This document shows, piece after piece, positions 46,130 through 56,171 of a stretch of DNA of 64,000 nt (position 1 is the first letter of the stretch; the number at the start of each line of letters is the position of its first letter). Both the position numbers and the translations under genes were made by a program. The stretch is from positions 62,001 to 126,000 of the forward strand of contig JAEUQK010000020.1 of NCBI GenBank assembly GCA_016789265.1, read 5' to 3'. The notes below the pieces were generated by a model that was given only the letters and a program-made list of their open reading frames with translations, made no database searches and was not told the DNA's origin. The DNA comes from Blastocatellia bacterium. GTDB lineage: Bacteria; Acidobacteriota; Blastocatellia; Pyrinomonadales; Pyrinomonadaceae.

Positions 46130-46758
46130 TATTTACTGAAGAAATACAGGGTTACGCCGAACGGTTTACGTCCGACGAAAGCGAGGTGCTGCGGGAACTC
46201 AGGGAGCATTGCTACGCCCACTTCGAGGACAATTCGATGCTCTCGGGTTTTGTGCAGGGACGGATACTTTCAATGTTCTCAAAGATGATCCGGCCGAAAG
46301 TTGTGCTCGAAATAGGTACCTATCTCGGATATTCGGCGCTTTGCGTTGCCGAAGGTCTGGCGGAAGACGGGAAAGTAATTACATTGGATTTACAAGAAGA
46401 CACCAATAAAGTCGCAAGGTCCTTTGTTGAACGGTCAGAATACAAGGACCGGATCGAATTTCACCTTGGTTTTGCCACAGAGATCATTCCAACATTGCCC
46501 GAAACCTTCGACCTCGTTTTTATCGACGCCGATAAACCCAATTATACCAACTATTACGACCTCGTATTCGACAAGGTCTGCCCGGGCGGTTTCATTATCG
46601 CCGACAACGTCCTCTGGAGCGGAAAAGTGTTAGACGCCGATCAGGATGAGAATACAAAAGCGCTACATGAATTCAATCAAAAGGTGCGGAGCGACAGCCG
46701 TGTTTCAAATGTACTGCTCCCGGTCCGCGATGGACTTATGGTGATTACCAAAAAATAG
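46126..46758 (+). CDS. SAM-dependent O-methyltransferase, caffeoyl-CoA OMT family
   Basis: 210 aa. The SAM-binding motif is VLEIGTYLGYSAL near 60-72. The metal-binding signature FDLVFIDADKPNY (near 127-139) and the DNVLWSGKV motif are intact. These enzymes methylate catechol-type hydroxyls with Mg2+; the substrate in this bacterium is unknown. Its ATG overlaps the stop of the degenerate response regulator by four bases, which points to coupled translation. Confidence 0.92.
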   Translation: MIFTEEIQGYAERFTSDESEVLRELREHCYAHFEDNSMLSGFVQGRILSMFSKMIRPKVVLEIGTYLGYSALCVAEGLAEDGKVITLDLQEDTNKVARSFVERSEYKDRIEFHLGFATEIIPTLPETFDLVFIDADKPNYTNYYDLVFDKVCPGGFIIADNVLWSGKVLDADQDENTKALHEFNQKVRSDSRVSNVLLPVRDGLMVITKK

Positions 46759-46879
46759 GCCTGTAAACATAAAATGCCGTCGATCCTTCACCCAATAGTA
46801 TTAGACGCCGCACACCGCAATTGATGATTGATTCTACTTCGCCCTGGCGTAGACTTGAGTGATACGAGGAAACGCGAAT

Positions 46880-47770
46880 ATGGCAACAGCAACAAAAGGA
46901 ACGAAGTCGATCAAGGGAATTGAGAGAATTGTGGCACCGCCGCCGGTGCATTGGGTGGGCGACGGATTCAGGGTGCACGGTTTTCTTCCCCGAGGACCAC
47001 TGAACGCAGAACGGATGAGCCCGTTCTTTCTGCTCGACTACAATTCGAAACATATTTTTCCGCCGAGCACTAATTTGCTGGGCGTCGGGCCGCATCCGCA
47101 TCGCGGATTTGAGACCGTAACGATCGCTTACCACGGCAAGGTCGCTCACCATGACAGCATGGGCGGCGGAGGCGTGATCGGTGAGGGCGATGTGCAGTGG
47201 ATGACGGCGGGCGGCGGAATTCTTCATAAGGAATATCATGAAGAGAAATTCAACCATGAAGGCGGGCTTTTCCAGATGGTGCAGCTTTGGGTGAACCTGC
47301 CCGCAAAGTATAAGATGACGGATCCGCGTTATCAGGCGATCACGAACGCCGAGATGGGCAGATTCGAACTGCCGGAAGGCGGAGTGATCGAAGTGATCGC
47401 CGGCGATATCGACGGCATTGGCGGCCCGGCTTCGACGTTCTCGCCGGTCCATCTGTACAACGTAAAGCCGAAAAAAGGCGAAGAGACGACACTTCGCTTT
47501 CCGGCGTCTTACACGACGTCGATACTTGCGATCGACGGATCATCATCGATCAACGGTCTGCAGCTTCCGGCGGATCACCTAGCGGTTTTCGAGGATGATG
47601 GTGAAGAGATCGAGATCCGGGCAGATGAAGATTCTGTTCTGCTCGTGATGAGCGGCGAACCACTCAACGAACCGATCGCACAATATGGCCCGTTTCTGAT
47701 GAACACCAACGCCGAGATCGCTCAGGCGATTGACGACTATCAGCAAGGGAAATTCGGGTATTTGGAATAA
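46880..47770 (+). CDS. Pirin family protein
   Basis: 296 aa from the ATG at 46880 with ACGAGGA 9 bases upstream. The N-terminal cupin has the pirin signature PHPHRGFETVTIAYHGKVAHHDS with its metal-binding His residues, and QWMTAGGGILHKE. The C-terminal cupin covers about 180-290 (YGPFLMNTNAEI). Pirins act as quercetin dioxygenases or iron-dependent redox sensors. Monocistronic, ended by the hairpin at 47797. Confidence 0.94.
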   Translation: MATATKGTKSIKGIERIVAPPPVHWVGDGFRVHGFLPRGPLNAERMSPFFLLDYNSKHIFPPSTNLLGVGPHPHRGFETVTIAYHGKVAHHDSMGGGGVIGEGDVQWMTAGGGILHKEYHEEKFNHEGGLFQMVQLWVNLPAKYKMTDPRYQAITNAEMGRFELPEGGVIEVIAGDIDGIGGPASTFSPVHLYNVKPKKGEETTLRFPASYTTSILAIDGSSSINGLQLPADHLAVFEDDGEEIEIRADEDSVLLVMSGEPLNEPIAQYGPFLMNTNAEIAQAIDDYQQGKFGYLE

Positions 47771-47796
47771 GCTGCTATAAAGCTATCGAACAAAAT

Positions 47797-47830
47797 CGGC
47801 TTGTCCGTTCTTTCGGGCAAGCCGTTCTTG
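47797..47830. terminator. Bidirectional intrinsic terminator (pirin / serine hydrolase)
   Basis: CGGCTTGTCC (47797-47806) and GGGCAAGCCG (47815-47824) form a 10-bp stem with one G-U pair. T-rich tails follow on both strands (TTCTTGTTT, ATTTTGTTC). Confidence 0.8.
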
Positions 47831-47839
47831 TTTGGTTCC

Positions 47840-49057
47840 CTAATGCTTCAAACTCGCCATTACCTTTCCGATAAACTCATTGATCTTTCCACCTTCGATC
47901 CAGCGGGCGACGATCACGATATCGTTTTCGGGATCGATATAGATTATGTTCGAACCGTTGCCGACATGAACGAAGGCAGAAGCAGGAGCATTGGCGTAGT
48001 ATTTCTTATCTGTATTCAGGAACCAATTCATAAAGCCGTAGGTCGGTTCGACCAAAGTTGGTGTTTTTGCCTGGCGGATGAATTCTGTCGAGAGAAGTTG
48101 TTTGTTTCCCCACTTGCCGTTTCGCGATGTGAGCAGGCCGAAACGCGCCATATCGAAAGCGTTGATGAACATTCCGCCGCCCCAATGTCCGCCGCCGCTG
48201 ACGGATTGAACGATCTGGCCATCGATCACCACGAAGCTGTTTTCGTAACCGAACCAACGCCAGGTGTTCGACGCGCCGATCTCATCCATCACAAATTCTT
48301 TTAGTACGCCGGGCAATGGACGCCGCCAAACGTTCAGCGTCGCTAACGCGAGAGCGTTTACCCGCACGTCGTTGTATTCATAGGCAGACCCCGGTTCTTT
48401 TCGCGGCCTTATGAGCCAGGTCGAAGCGTCGCGGTCGGGCCGGTCGGCCCACTCCGGTTTGCCCCAGAGCGTGCCTTCCCAATCGCTCGTCTGGCGCAGC
48501 AAATGTTCCCACGTGATCTTCCGGTTATGTTCGGTGGCGAACAGGTCGATGAACGGCGACGTGCCAAACTTGTTAGTGTCGTCGAATTTTTGACCGGGAA
48601 CATATTGTGCGATCGGGGCAGTGTAATCGACGGCTTTATCTTGAAGGCTGCGGATCATTTTGCGGTCAAACGCCAAACCGACAGTCGTCGAAAGAAAGCT
48701 CTTCGTTACGCTGAAAGTCATATCTACATGTGACGGATCTCCCCATTCGGCGATGATGTAACCGTTTCGAATTATCAAGCCGGTCGCGGGGCCGCGGTCC
48801 TTGAACTGCCCGACCGGTTCGCCGTAAGGCTCGCGTCCGAAGGTCTGAAAATGCGCGAGTTCCAGGTTTCGGGGAGCCTTTGATTCGCTGGCGATCGCGA
48901 AATCGACGGCTTCTTTCAATTTTGCGGCGTCGAGTTTTGCTTGCTCCGGAGTTCGCCGGTCCCATGAGCCCGCGGGCGGCAAGTAATCGCGTTGCCCGTG
49001 CGAGATAACAACAAAAGTGATGATAAGAAGTAGAGAAGTAAATGCTTTTCGACTCAT
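47840..49057 (-). CDS. Secreted serine hydrolase (beta-lactamase family)
   Basis: 405 aa from the ATG at 49055-49057, which gives a clean signal peptide (AFTSLLLIITFVVISHGQ). A start 15 codons earlier would overlap the thrA stop as ATGA, so coupled translation is possible. SxxK is in FSVTKSFLS; the Tyr motif is AYEYND, and a late HVGNGSN replaces the usual HTG/KTG. The substrate is unknown. It follows thrA on the same strand and may share the threonine transcript. Confidence 0.87.
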   Translation of the reverse strand: MSRKAFTSLLLIITFVVISHGQRDYLPPAGSWDRRTPEQAKLDAAKLKEAVDFAIASESKAPRNLELAHFQTFGREPYGEPVGQFKDRGPATGLIIRNGYIIAEWGDPSHVDMTFSVTKSFLSTTVGLAFDRKMIRSLQDKAVDYTAPIAQYVPGQKFDDTNKFGTSPFIDLFATEHNRKITWEHLLRQTSDWEGTLWGKPEWADRPDRDASTWLIRPRKEPGSAYEYNDVRVNALALATLNVWRRPLPGVLKEFVMDEIGASNTWRWFGYENSFVVIDGQIVQSVSGGGHWGGGMFINAFDMARFGLLTSRNGKWGNKQLLSTEFIRQAKTPTLVEPTYGFMNWFLNTDKKYYANAPASAFVHVGNGSNIIYIDPENDIVIVARWIEGGKINEFIGKVMASLKH

Positions 49058-49098
49058 ATAGATCTGCAGCAACACGCGAAGTCTTGATCGCGGTCCGG

Positions 49099-51531
49099 TC
49101 ATCTGGCGGCTCGGATAATATCCGCAAAAACGCCCGCGGCGGTCACGTCTGCTCCCGCACCGGCACCTTTGATGACGAGCGGCTGGTCGGAGTAGCGATT
49201 CGTATAAAACAGCACCGCGTTGTCCTTTCCTGAGAGATTCGCAAAATTATGTTCCGGCCCGATGGATTGTAAACCGACTGACGCCTTACCGCCATCAAGT
49301 GATGCAATGTACTTCAGCTTCAAACCTTGAGCGGAGGCGTCATTGAGCAGTTTGCGGAAGTGCGGTTCTTGTTTCGTCATCTCAGCGTAGAAATCTTCGA
49401 CCGTTCCGGCGAGGCATGATTCGGGGAGGAACGCTACGTTTGTGATTTCAGACATCTCCATCGCGTAGCCGGCTTCTCGTGCAAGAATTAAGATCTTGCG
49501 GGCAACATCTGTCCCCGACAGGTCAAGACGCGGATCAGGTTCCGTATAACCTTCGTCCTGTGCCTGTTGAACAACCTCGGCAAATCTTCGCGTTCCGTCG
49601 TAGTTATTGAAAACGAAATTGAGCGTTCCGCTGAGGACCGCTTCTATGCGGTTCACCTTGTCTCCGCTGCTTATCAGGTCGTTGAGTGTATGAATGACCG
49701 GCAGCCCGGCACCGACATTTGTCTCGAAAAAGAAGTTCGCGTTGTACTCTCTCGCGAGATTTTTTAACTTGCGATAGCTTTCGTAATCGCTCGACGCGGC
49801 CACCTTATTACATGCGATAACGGAAACACTTCTCCGCAGAAGCTTTGGATACGTTTCAACTACATCCGCAGACGCCGTGATATCGACAAAAATAGAATTG
49901 CGCAGGTTTCGTTCGATGATACGATCGGTGAATTCATCTATCTTCATCGGCTGTGCCGCGGCGAACTGCGACTTCACATCGTCGAGAATAATTCCCTCTT
50001 CGGCAAACAATGCAGACTTGCTATTTGCGATACCGACAACCCGCAGGTTCAATCGCAGATCTTCCGCAATATGCGCATATTGCTGCGCGATCTGAGCGAG
50101 CAGTTTGCTGCCGACCGTGCCTACGCCGGCGATGAAGATATTTATCTGTTTATTACCGTCAGAGAAAAATTCTTCGTGCAAAGTGTTCACCGCTTTGCGT
50201 ACGTCGGACGAGCTGATGATCGCTGAGATGTTTCTTTCTGACGAACCCTGCGCGATCGCGCGTATGTTGACACCGTTGTGGCCGAGGGTAGAAAACATGC
50301 GGCCGCTGACGCCGGTGTGAGACCTCATATTGTCACCAACGAGGGCGAGGATGGAAAGGCCGGCCTCGACGCGAAGTGGATCGATCTTTCCAACCGCGAT
50401 CTCGTACTCAAACTCTCGGTCAACCGCAGCCTTCGCACGCTCACTGCTTTTCTCTTCGACGGCGACGCAGATCGAATGTTCGGACGAACTCTGCGTAATG
50501 AGAATGACATTTATTTGTGCACGTGAAAGAGCATCGAACAACCGACGCGAAAATCCCGGAACGCCGACCATGCCGCTGCCCTCGAGGTTGAGTATGGCGA
50601 TCTTGTCTATGCTCGAAATACCTCTGATGATCTCGCCGTCGCAATTTGTCTCGGACTCGATCAGCGTTCCGATATCATCGGGAGCGAACGTGTTCTTTAT
50701 CCAAACCGGAATTCCCTTTGCCATCACCGGCTGGATAGTCGGCGGATAAATGACCTTTGCGCCAAAATGCGAGAGCTCCATCGCCTCGCGATAGGTTATC
50801 CGCGGAATGTCGCGTACGTTTCTGACGAATCGCGGGTCGGCAGTCTTCATTCCGCTGACATCCGTCCAGATCTCCAGCACGTCCGCATCAAGCGCAGCAG
50901 CAAAGATCGCAGCGGAGTAATCCGACCCGCCGCGGCCAAGTGTCGTGGTATTTCCGCCGCCGTCTTTTGCAATGAATCCGGGAAGGATCGTGAGCCGTGA
51001 ACTACGGCCCGCGAAGTACCTGGCGACCCGTTCGTTTGTCGCCCGGAAATCGACGGCGGCAAAGCCAAAGTTTGAATCGGTTACGATCAGCTCGCGGCTA
51101 TCGGCCCACTCGCATTCGACGCCGATGGACGTGAGGTAAGCGGCCGCGATCTTTGTTGAGAGCAGTTCGCCGAAACTTAGAATATTGTCGAGGGTTCTCG
51201 CGCTGAGTTCACCAATAAGTTCGACGCCGCGGCACAGCCACTCCAGTTCGGCAAACCTATCGGTTATCTCATCTCTTATCTGCTGACCGTCACCTGCAAA
51301 CAGTTCGATGATCGTGGAGATATGAAGCGTTCGGATCTCATCGATCTTTGTTCGATAGCTTTCATCACCGCGTTCGGCTAGACGTCCGGCGTCGATAAGT
51401 TTATCGGTTGTTCCCTGCATCGCCGATAGCACAACAACGGCCGGGCCGTCGGTTGCTCGTAGGATCTCAACGACCTTTTTTATGTTCTCGGCGTTCGCGA
51501 CGGATGATCCGCCAAACTTCAAAACCTTCAT
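49099..51531 (-). CDS. thrA: Bifunctional aspartokinase / homoserine dehydrogenase
   Basis: 810 aa. Residues 1-290 are aspartate kinase (KFGGSSVANAENI; GFIAKDGGGNTTTLGRGGSDYSA). Tandem ACT domains (about 300-455) should give feedback control. Residues about 465-810 are homoserine dehydrogenase (IAGVGTVGSKLLAQ for NAD(P); GTLNFVFNNY; EGYTEPDPRLDLSGTDVARK). It performs steps 1 and 3 of aspartate-to-threonine synthesis. Its ATG overlaps the thrC stop by four bases, so the two are co-translated. Confidence 0.97.
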   Translation of the reverse strand: MKVLKFGGSSVANAENIKKVVEILRATDGPAVVVLSAMQGTTDKLIDAGRLAERGDESYRTKIDEIRTLHISTIIELFAGDGQQIRDEITDRFAELEWLCRGVELIGELSARTLDNILSFGELLSTKIAAAYLTSIGVECEWADSRELIVTDSNFGFAAVDFRATNERVARYFAGRSSRLTILPGFIAKDGGGNTTTLGRGGSDYSAAIFAAALDADVLEIWTDVSGMKTADPRFVRNVRDIPRITYREAMELSHFGAKVIYPPTIQPVMAKGIPVWIKNTFAPDDIGTLIESETNCDGEIIRGISSIDKIAILNLEGSGMVGVPGFSRRLFDALSRAQINVILITQSSSEHSICVAVEEKSSERAKAAVDREFEYEIAVGKIDPLRVEAGLSILALVGDNMRSHTGVSGRMFSTLGHNGVNIRAIAQGSSERNISAIISSSDVRKAVNTLHEEFFSDGNKQINIFIAGVGTVGSKLLAQIAQQYAHIAEDLRLNLRVVGIANSKSALFAEEGIILDDVKSQFAAAQPMKIDEFTDRIIERNLRNSIFVDITASADVVETYPKLLRRSVSVIACNKVAASSDYESYRKLKNLAREYNANFFFETNVGAGLPVIHTLNDLISSGDKVNRIEAVLSGTLNFVFNNYDGTRRFAEVVQQAQDEGYTEPDPRLDLSGTDVARKILILAREAGYAMEMSEITNVAFLPESCLAGTVEDFYAEMTKQEPHFRKLLNDASAQGLKLKYIASLDGGKASVGLQSIGPEHNFANLSGKDNAVLFYTNRYSDQPLVIKGAGAGADVTAAGVFADIIRAAR

Positions 51532-52820
51532 ATTCTGCTTAAGATCACTTCCTTGACTGTTTCTTGATCTGCCTCTATCTCTGTCGCTACTTTTTCCTTA
51601 TTTAATAGATCGAGGACCGAAGGCGGCGTTTCCACGGACACTTCTAGTATCTCACTGACTGAATCGAACTTCACGGGATGTGCGGTTTCCAGCACGATGC
51701 CTTTTTGACCCGGCCGATCCATTAGGTGATCTGCCAGAGCTTTGTATCCGACCGCACCGTGCGGGTCGAGAGTGTAGCCAGTTTCATCGTAAACCTTGAG
51801 CATCGTCGCGATGGTCTCTTCGTCAGTGACGCTTGCGGCTGAGAGGTTCTCTTTGAGCGTTGGGAATTCATTATTGAATATTTCCAGGATACGAACGAAG
51901 TTGCTCGGGTTGCCGACGTCCATTGCGTTCGATAGTGTGGCGATCGATGGCCTCGGGCGATAAATTGCTGTCTCGAGAAAATCGGGCACGACCGTGTTTG
52001 CATTGCACGCAGCAAGAAAGCCGCCCGCCGGCATACCGGAAACGTGGGCAAGTATCCCTGCGCAGATGTTTCCAAAATTACCGCTCGGAACCGAAAAGAC
52101 CGGGGGTTCGCCTTCCCATTGCTTCAGTGCGTAGAAATAGTAGAACTGTTGCGGAAGCCATCGTGCGACATTGATCGAATTTGCTGACGTGAGGAAAAGC
52201 TTTTCTTTAATCTCCGGGTCAGCGAGTGCTTGCTTTGCCAGCAGCTGGCAATCGTCGAATGTACCGCGAACTTCCAACGCTGTCACATTACCGCCAAGCG
52301 TGGTCAGCTGAAGTTCTTGTACGCGGCTCACTTTTCCCTTCGGATATAGGATCACTACTTCAATGCATTCGACGCCGTGAAACCCCGCTGCGACCGCTCC
52401 GCCCGTGTCACCCGATGTAGCTACGATCACGACGGTCTTTTGATCAGCTTCTTTTGCAAAATGCCGCAGGCACCTGCTCATGAACCTAGCCCCAACGTCC
52501 TTAAAAGCGAGTGTCGGACCGTGGAAAAGCTCAAGCGTTGAGATCCGCTCAGAGATATCCACGAGAGGAAAACTAAGATCAACCGTTTCTTTACATATAC
52601 TTAGGAGCGACTGTTCGTCGATCGCATCGCCGACGTAGGGCTTGATAACCTCGAAGGCGATCTGATCGTTCGGCATTTCTCGAAGGTCGCCTAAAAACTC
52701 ACGCGAAAGCTGCGGTATCACGCTGGGAAAATAGAGTCCCAAGTCGTCGGGCTGGCCGCGAAGCGTGGCCTCGCGAAAGTTGGTGAGAGGCGAGTGGCGG
52801 TTTGTGCTAAAGTATTGCAT
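51528..52820 (-). CDS. thrC: Threonine synthase
   Basis: 430 aa. It converts O-phosphohomoserine to threonine with PLP. The N-terminus (QYFSTNRHSPLTNFREATLRG, DDLGLYFP) is typical. The PLP Lys is in PTLAFKDVGARFM near 106, and the phosphate loop reads SGDTGGAVAAGF. It is the first gene of thrC-thrA and diverges from thrB across 54 bases that must hold both promoters. Confidence 0.96.
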   Translation of the reverse strand: MQYFSTNRHSPLTNFREATLRGQPDDLGLYFPSVIPQLSREFLGDLREMPNDQIAFEVIKPYVGDAIDEQSLLSICKETVDLSFPLVDISERISTLELFHGPTLAFKDVGARFMSRCLRHFAKEADQKTVVIVATSGDTGGAVAAGFHGVECIEVVILYPKGKVSRVQELQLTTLGGNVTALEVRGTFDDCQLLAKQALADPEIKEKLFLTSANSINVARWLPQQFYYFYALKQWEGEPPVFSVPSGNFGNICAGILAHVSGMPAGGFLAACNANTVVPDFLETAIYRPRPSIATLSNAMDVGNPSNFVRILEIFNNEFPTLKENLSAASVTDEETIATMLKVYDETGYTLDPHGAVGYKALADHLMDRPGQKGIVLETAHPVKFDSVSEILEVSVETPPSVLDLLNKEKVATEIEADQETVKEVILSRI

Positions 52821-52874
52821 CCTGAGATCGTCTGCCAGTCATAATGTTATTACTTTTGAAGTTCGATAAGAAAT

Positions 52875-53795
52875 ATGGATAGTGTCAGTGTTCAGGCTCC
52901 CGCAACAGTTTCAAACGTGGTCTGCGGTTTCGATTGTCTCGGCTTCGCGTTGAGCGAACCGTTTGACGAGATCACGGTTCGAAAGACCGACGAGACGGGT
53001 ATTACTATTATTCACAAGGACGGCTATGGATTGCCGACCGATCCGCATCGAAATGTTGCCGGTGTTGCGCTTCGCGCCATGCTGGACGCGTTGAATGCCG
53101 ACTTTGGTTTTTCGGCCGAGATCACAAAGAATATAAAGCCGGGAAGCGGAATTGGTTCGAGTTCCGCAAGTTCGTGCGGGGCGGTCGTTGCAGCAAACCG
53201 TTTGATCGGTGACAAATTCTCCAAACTCGAACTTGCTGACTTTGCGATGGAGGGAGAAAAGCTCGCTTCGGGCGCGAGGCACGCCGACAACGTCGCACCA
53301 AGTATCTTTGGCGGATTTACGCTTGTGCGATCCATCGATCCTCTGGATATTGTTTCGATAGACTTTCCGCCGTTGTTCGCTGCTGTCATACATCCTCAGA
53401 TCGAGATCAAGACCGCAGACGCACGCGCGATCTTGCCGAAAGACGTTCCGCTAGCTTCCGCCATCAAACAATGGAGTAATTTAGGATCGCTCGTTGCCGG
53501 CCTTTCAAAAGGTGAAATCCCACTCATTGCACGTTCGATGGAAGACTCTATTGTCGAGCCTGTACGGAAGTCGCTGATCCCGAAGTTTGACGAAGTAAAG
53601 GCCGCATCGATGGACGCAGGAGCGATCGGCGGCGGTATTTCAGGTTCCGGGCCGTCAATCTTCATGCTGAGCGATTCGATGGAAACGGCTGAAAGGGTCG
53701 CCGGAGCCATGCAAGACGTTTTTTTGCAAACCGATATCGAATTCAATATATATGTGTCCGCGATCGCCTCTGACGGCGTTCGGATCGCTGAGTGA
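52875..53795 (+). CDS. thrB: Homoserine kinase
   Basis: 306 aa, a GHMP kinase that phosphorylates homoserine. Marks are VQAPATVSNVVCGFDCLGFAL, the ATP loop KPGSGIGSSSASSCGAVVAAN near 93-113, and the C-terminal GGGISGSGPSIFML. It stands apart from thrC-thrA on the opposite strand, sharing a short divergent promoter region. clpA starts 50 bases downstream. Confidence 0.96.
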   Translation: MDSVSVQAPATVSNVVCGFDCLGFALSEPFDEITVRKTDETGITIIHKDGYGLPTDPHRNVAGVALRAMLDALNADFGFSAEITKNIKPGSGIGSSSASSCGAVVAANRLIGDKFSKLELADFAMEGEKLASGARHADNVAPSIFGGFTLVRSIDPLDIVSIDFPPLFAAVIHPQIEIKTADARAILPKDVPLASAIKQWSNLGSLVAGLSKGEIPLIARSMEDSIVEPVRKSLIPKFDEVKAASMDAGAIGGGISGSGPSIFMLSDSMETAERVAGAMQDVFLQTDIEFNIYVSAIASDGVRIAE

Positions 53796-53844
53796 GATGA
53801 GCATCTATTATTGAGCTTGGCAAACCTGTTAGAATCTAGTTGGA

Positions 53845-56091
53845 ATGTTGACCAGGGAATTAGAAGAAACATTGAGCTACGCGGTCGATCAGGCCGTTAA
53901 GTATAAGCACGAGTACGTGACGCTCGAACACCTTTTGTATGCGTTACTTGAGGATGATGCCGCGAGGAACATCTTGTTTCACTGCGGGGCCGATCTCGAA
54001 GAGATCGCTCGGGCGCTCGAAGACTATTTCAAAAACACGCTTGAGAAAATGCCGCCGGATTCAAAGCATATGCCGGAGCTGACGGCGACATTTCAGTCCA
54101 CGATCCAGTACGCGGTGCTGCAGGCTGAGGGCAGCGGTCAATCTTCGGTCGATGGTGGAAACATCCTCGCAGCGTTCTATCAGGCTGAACAAAGCTTTGC
54201 GGTTTACCTGTTGCTGCAGCAGGGCGTCACACGCCTCGATATTTTGAATTTCATTTCTCATGGGATCTCGAAAGTGGACTCGGGAGATCCGTTTCAGGAC
54301 GGATTTGACGATGAAGAGTTTCCGGGCGGGCCGACATCGGGGCAAAAGGCAAAGCCGCTTGAGAGTTTCACGACGGAGTTAGTCGCCTTGGCCAAAGAAG
54401 GAAAGATCGACCCGATCGTAGGACGTTCGGCGGAGATAGAACGAACGATCCAGGTACTATGCCGAAGAAAGAAAAACAATCCGCTTTATGTCGGTGAACC
54501 AGGGGTCGGCAAGACCGCGTTGGCAGAAGGCCTGGCGTTGAAGATAAGCGAAGGCGATGTGCCCGACGTTTTGAAAGACGCAAAGGTCTTTGCCCTCGAT
54601 ATGGGATCGGTGCTTGCCGGTACACGTTACCGCGGCGACTTTGAACAGCGGTTTAAAGCGATCATTACGGACCTTAAGAAAGAAGAGAATGCGATCCTCT
54701 TTATTGATGAGATACACACCATCGTGGGTGCCGGTTCGGTTCAGGGCGGTTCGATGGACGCATCGAATATTTTAAAACCGGCGTTGGCCGCGGGCGAACT
54801 TCGATGCATTGGTTCGACAACCTACAGCGAATATAAAGCTGCGTTCGAACGCGACCGTGCGCTTGCACGTCGCTTTCAAAAGATAGAGATCGGTGAGCCG
54901 ACCGTCGAAGAGACGTTTCAGATCCTTAAGGGCCTAAAACGTTTCTATGAAGAACATCACGGCGTAAAGTATTCGAATGAATCGCTGCGTACGGCGTCGG
55001 AACTTGCCGGCAAATACATCAACGATCGATATCTTCCGGACAAGGCGATAGACGTGATCGACGAAGTTGGCGCGTCCGTTAAGCTGCTGCCTGAGAACAA
55101 GCGGCCGAAAAAGATCTCCGTTCAGATGGTGGAAAACACTATCGCGCGAATGGCGAAGATACCGCCAAAGACGGTAGTTGCGGACGAAAAGCTCAGGTTA
55201 AAGTCGCTCCGCGAAGACCTTAAAAAAGTGATCTTCGGCCAGGATGAAGCGATCGACAAAGTAGTCGATGCCATTCAGATCTCGCGTGCGGGATTGGGAC
55301 ATCAAACAAAGCCGGTCGGATCCTTTCTTTTCTCCGGTCCGACAGGAGTTGGTAAAACAGAAGTTTCAAAACAGCTAGCCGAGATCCTCGGTGTTGAGTT
55401 CATTCGTTTCGACATGAGCGAATATGCCGAGCCGCACACGGTATCAAGATTGATCGGCGCGCCGCCGGGATATGTCGGCTTTGATCAAGGTGGCCTGTTG
55501 ACGGAAGCGATCATGCGAACCCCGCATGCTGTTCTTGTACTTGATGAGATAGAAAAAGCGCATCCTAATCTTTTCAATCTGCTGCTGCAGGTGATGGATT
55601 CAGCAACGCTTACCGACAACAATGGAAAGAAAGCTGACTTCCGAAATGTGATTCTGATAATGACAACGAATGCCGGAGCACGTGAATTGTCGTCGGGCGG
55701 CGTTGGCTTTCGAAATGCGTCCGATACAAAAGGAAATGCAAAAGGCGTTATCGAAAGAACATTCACGCCCGAGTTTCGCAATCGGCTTGATGCATGGGTT
55801 CCTTTCAAGCCGCTCGATATCGACATCATCAAACTCATCGTCGACAAGTTCATCAACGAACTGAACGGACAGCTTGCAGAGAAACGAGTGTTAGTTAAAT
55901 TGAGCGAAGATGCTCGCGAGTGGTTAGCTAAAAATGGTTTCGATGCTCGCTACGGAGCACGGCCGATGGCTCGCCTCATACATGAAAAGATCAAACAGCC
56001 TCTTGCGAATGAGATCTTATTCGGCCGCCTCGTGCATGGCGGAAGCGTCGTTGTCTCGAGTAAAGACAACGAATTGCATCTTGAGTTTTAG
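53845..56091 (+). CDS. clpA: ATP-dependent Clp protease ATP-binding subunit ClpA
   Basis: 748 aa. The Clp-N domain covers about 1-145. The first AAA+ module has GEPGVGKTALAEGLA and LFIDEIHTIVGAG; the second has SGPTGVGKTEVSKQLAE and LVLDEIEKAHPN. The short linker without a long coiled coil marks it as ClpA rather than ClpB or ClpC. It unfolds substrates for ClpP, including N-degron proteins made by Aat. clpS, usually directly upstream, is absent here. A strong terminator follows. Confidence 0.95.
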   Translation: MLTRELEETLSYAVDQAVKYKHEYVTLEHLLYALLEDDAARNILFHCGADLEEIARALEDYFKNTLEKMPPDSKHMPELTATFQSTIQYAVLQAEGSGQSSVDGGNILAAFYQAEQSFAVYLLLQQGVTRLDILNFISHGISKVDSGDPFQDGFDDEEFPGGPTSGQKAKPLESFTTELVALAKEGKIDPIVGRSAEIERTIQVLCRRKKNNPLYVGEPGVGKTALAEGLALKISEGDVPDVLKDAKVFALDMGSVLAGTRYRGDFEQRFKAIITDLKKEENAILFIDEIHTIVGAGSVQGGSMDASNILKPALAAGELRCIGSTTYSEYKAAFERDRALARRFQKIEIGEPTVEETFQILKGLKRFYEEHHGVKYSNESLRTASELAGKYINDRYLPDKAIDVIDEVGASVKLLPENKRPKKISVQMVENTIARMAKIPPKTVVADEKLRLKSLREDLKKVIFGQDEAIDKVVDAIQISRAGLGHQTKPVGSFLFSGPTGVGKTEVSKQLAEILGVEFIRFDMSEYAEPHTVSRLIGAPPGYVGFDQGGLLTEAIMRTPHAVLVLDEIEKAHPNLFNLLLQVMDSATLTDNNGKKADFRNVILIMTTNAGARELSSGGVGFRNASDTKGNAKGVIERTFTPEFRNRLDAWVPFKPLDIDIIKLIVDKFINELNGQLAEKRVLVKLSEDAREWLAKNGFDARYGARPMARLIHEKIKQPLANEILFGRLVHGGSVVVSSKDNELHLEF

Positions 56092-56109
56092 CCTGTATTT
56101 ATCGAATCA

Positions 56110-56145
56110 AAAAGCCCGGCGATAGGATCGTCGGGCTTTTTACTT
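56110..56145. terminator. Bidirectional intrinsic terminator (clpA / histone-like gene)
   Basis: AAAAGCCCGGCGAT (56110-56123) and ATCGTCGGGCTTTT (56127-56140) form a 14-bp stem with one G-U pair and a 3-base loop. T tails occur on both strands. Confidence 0.93.
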
Positions 56146-56171
56146 TTCCTTAGAAAGAGAGTTGAGATCAA

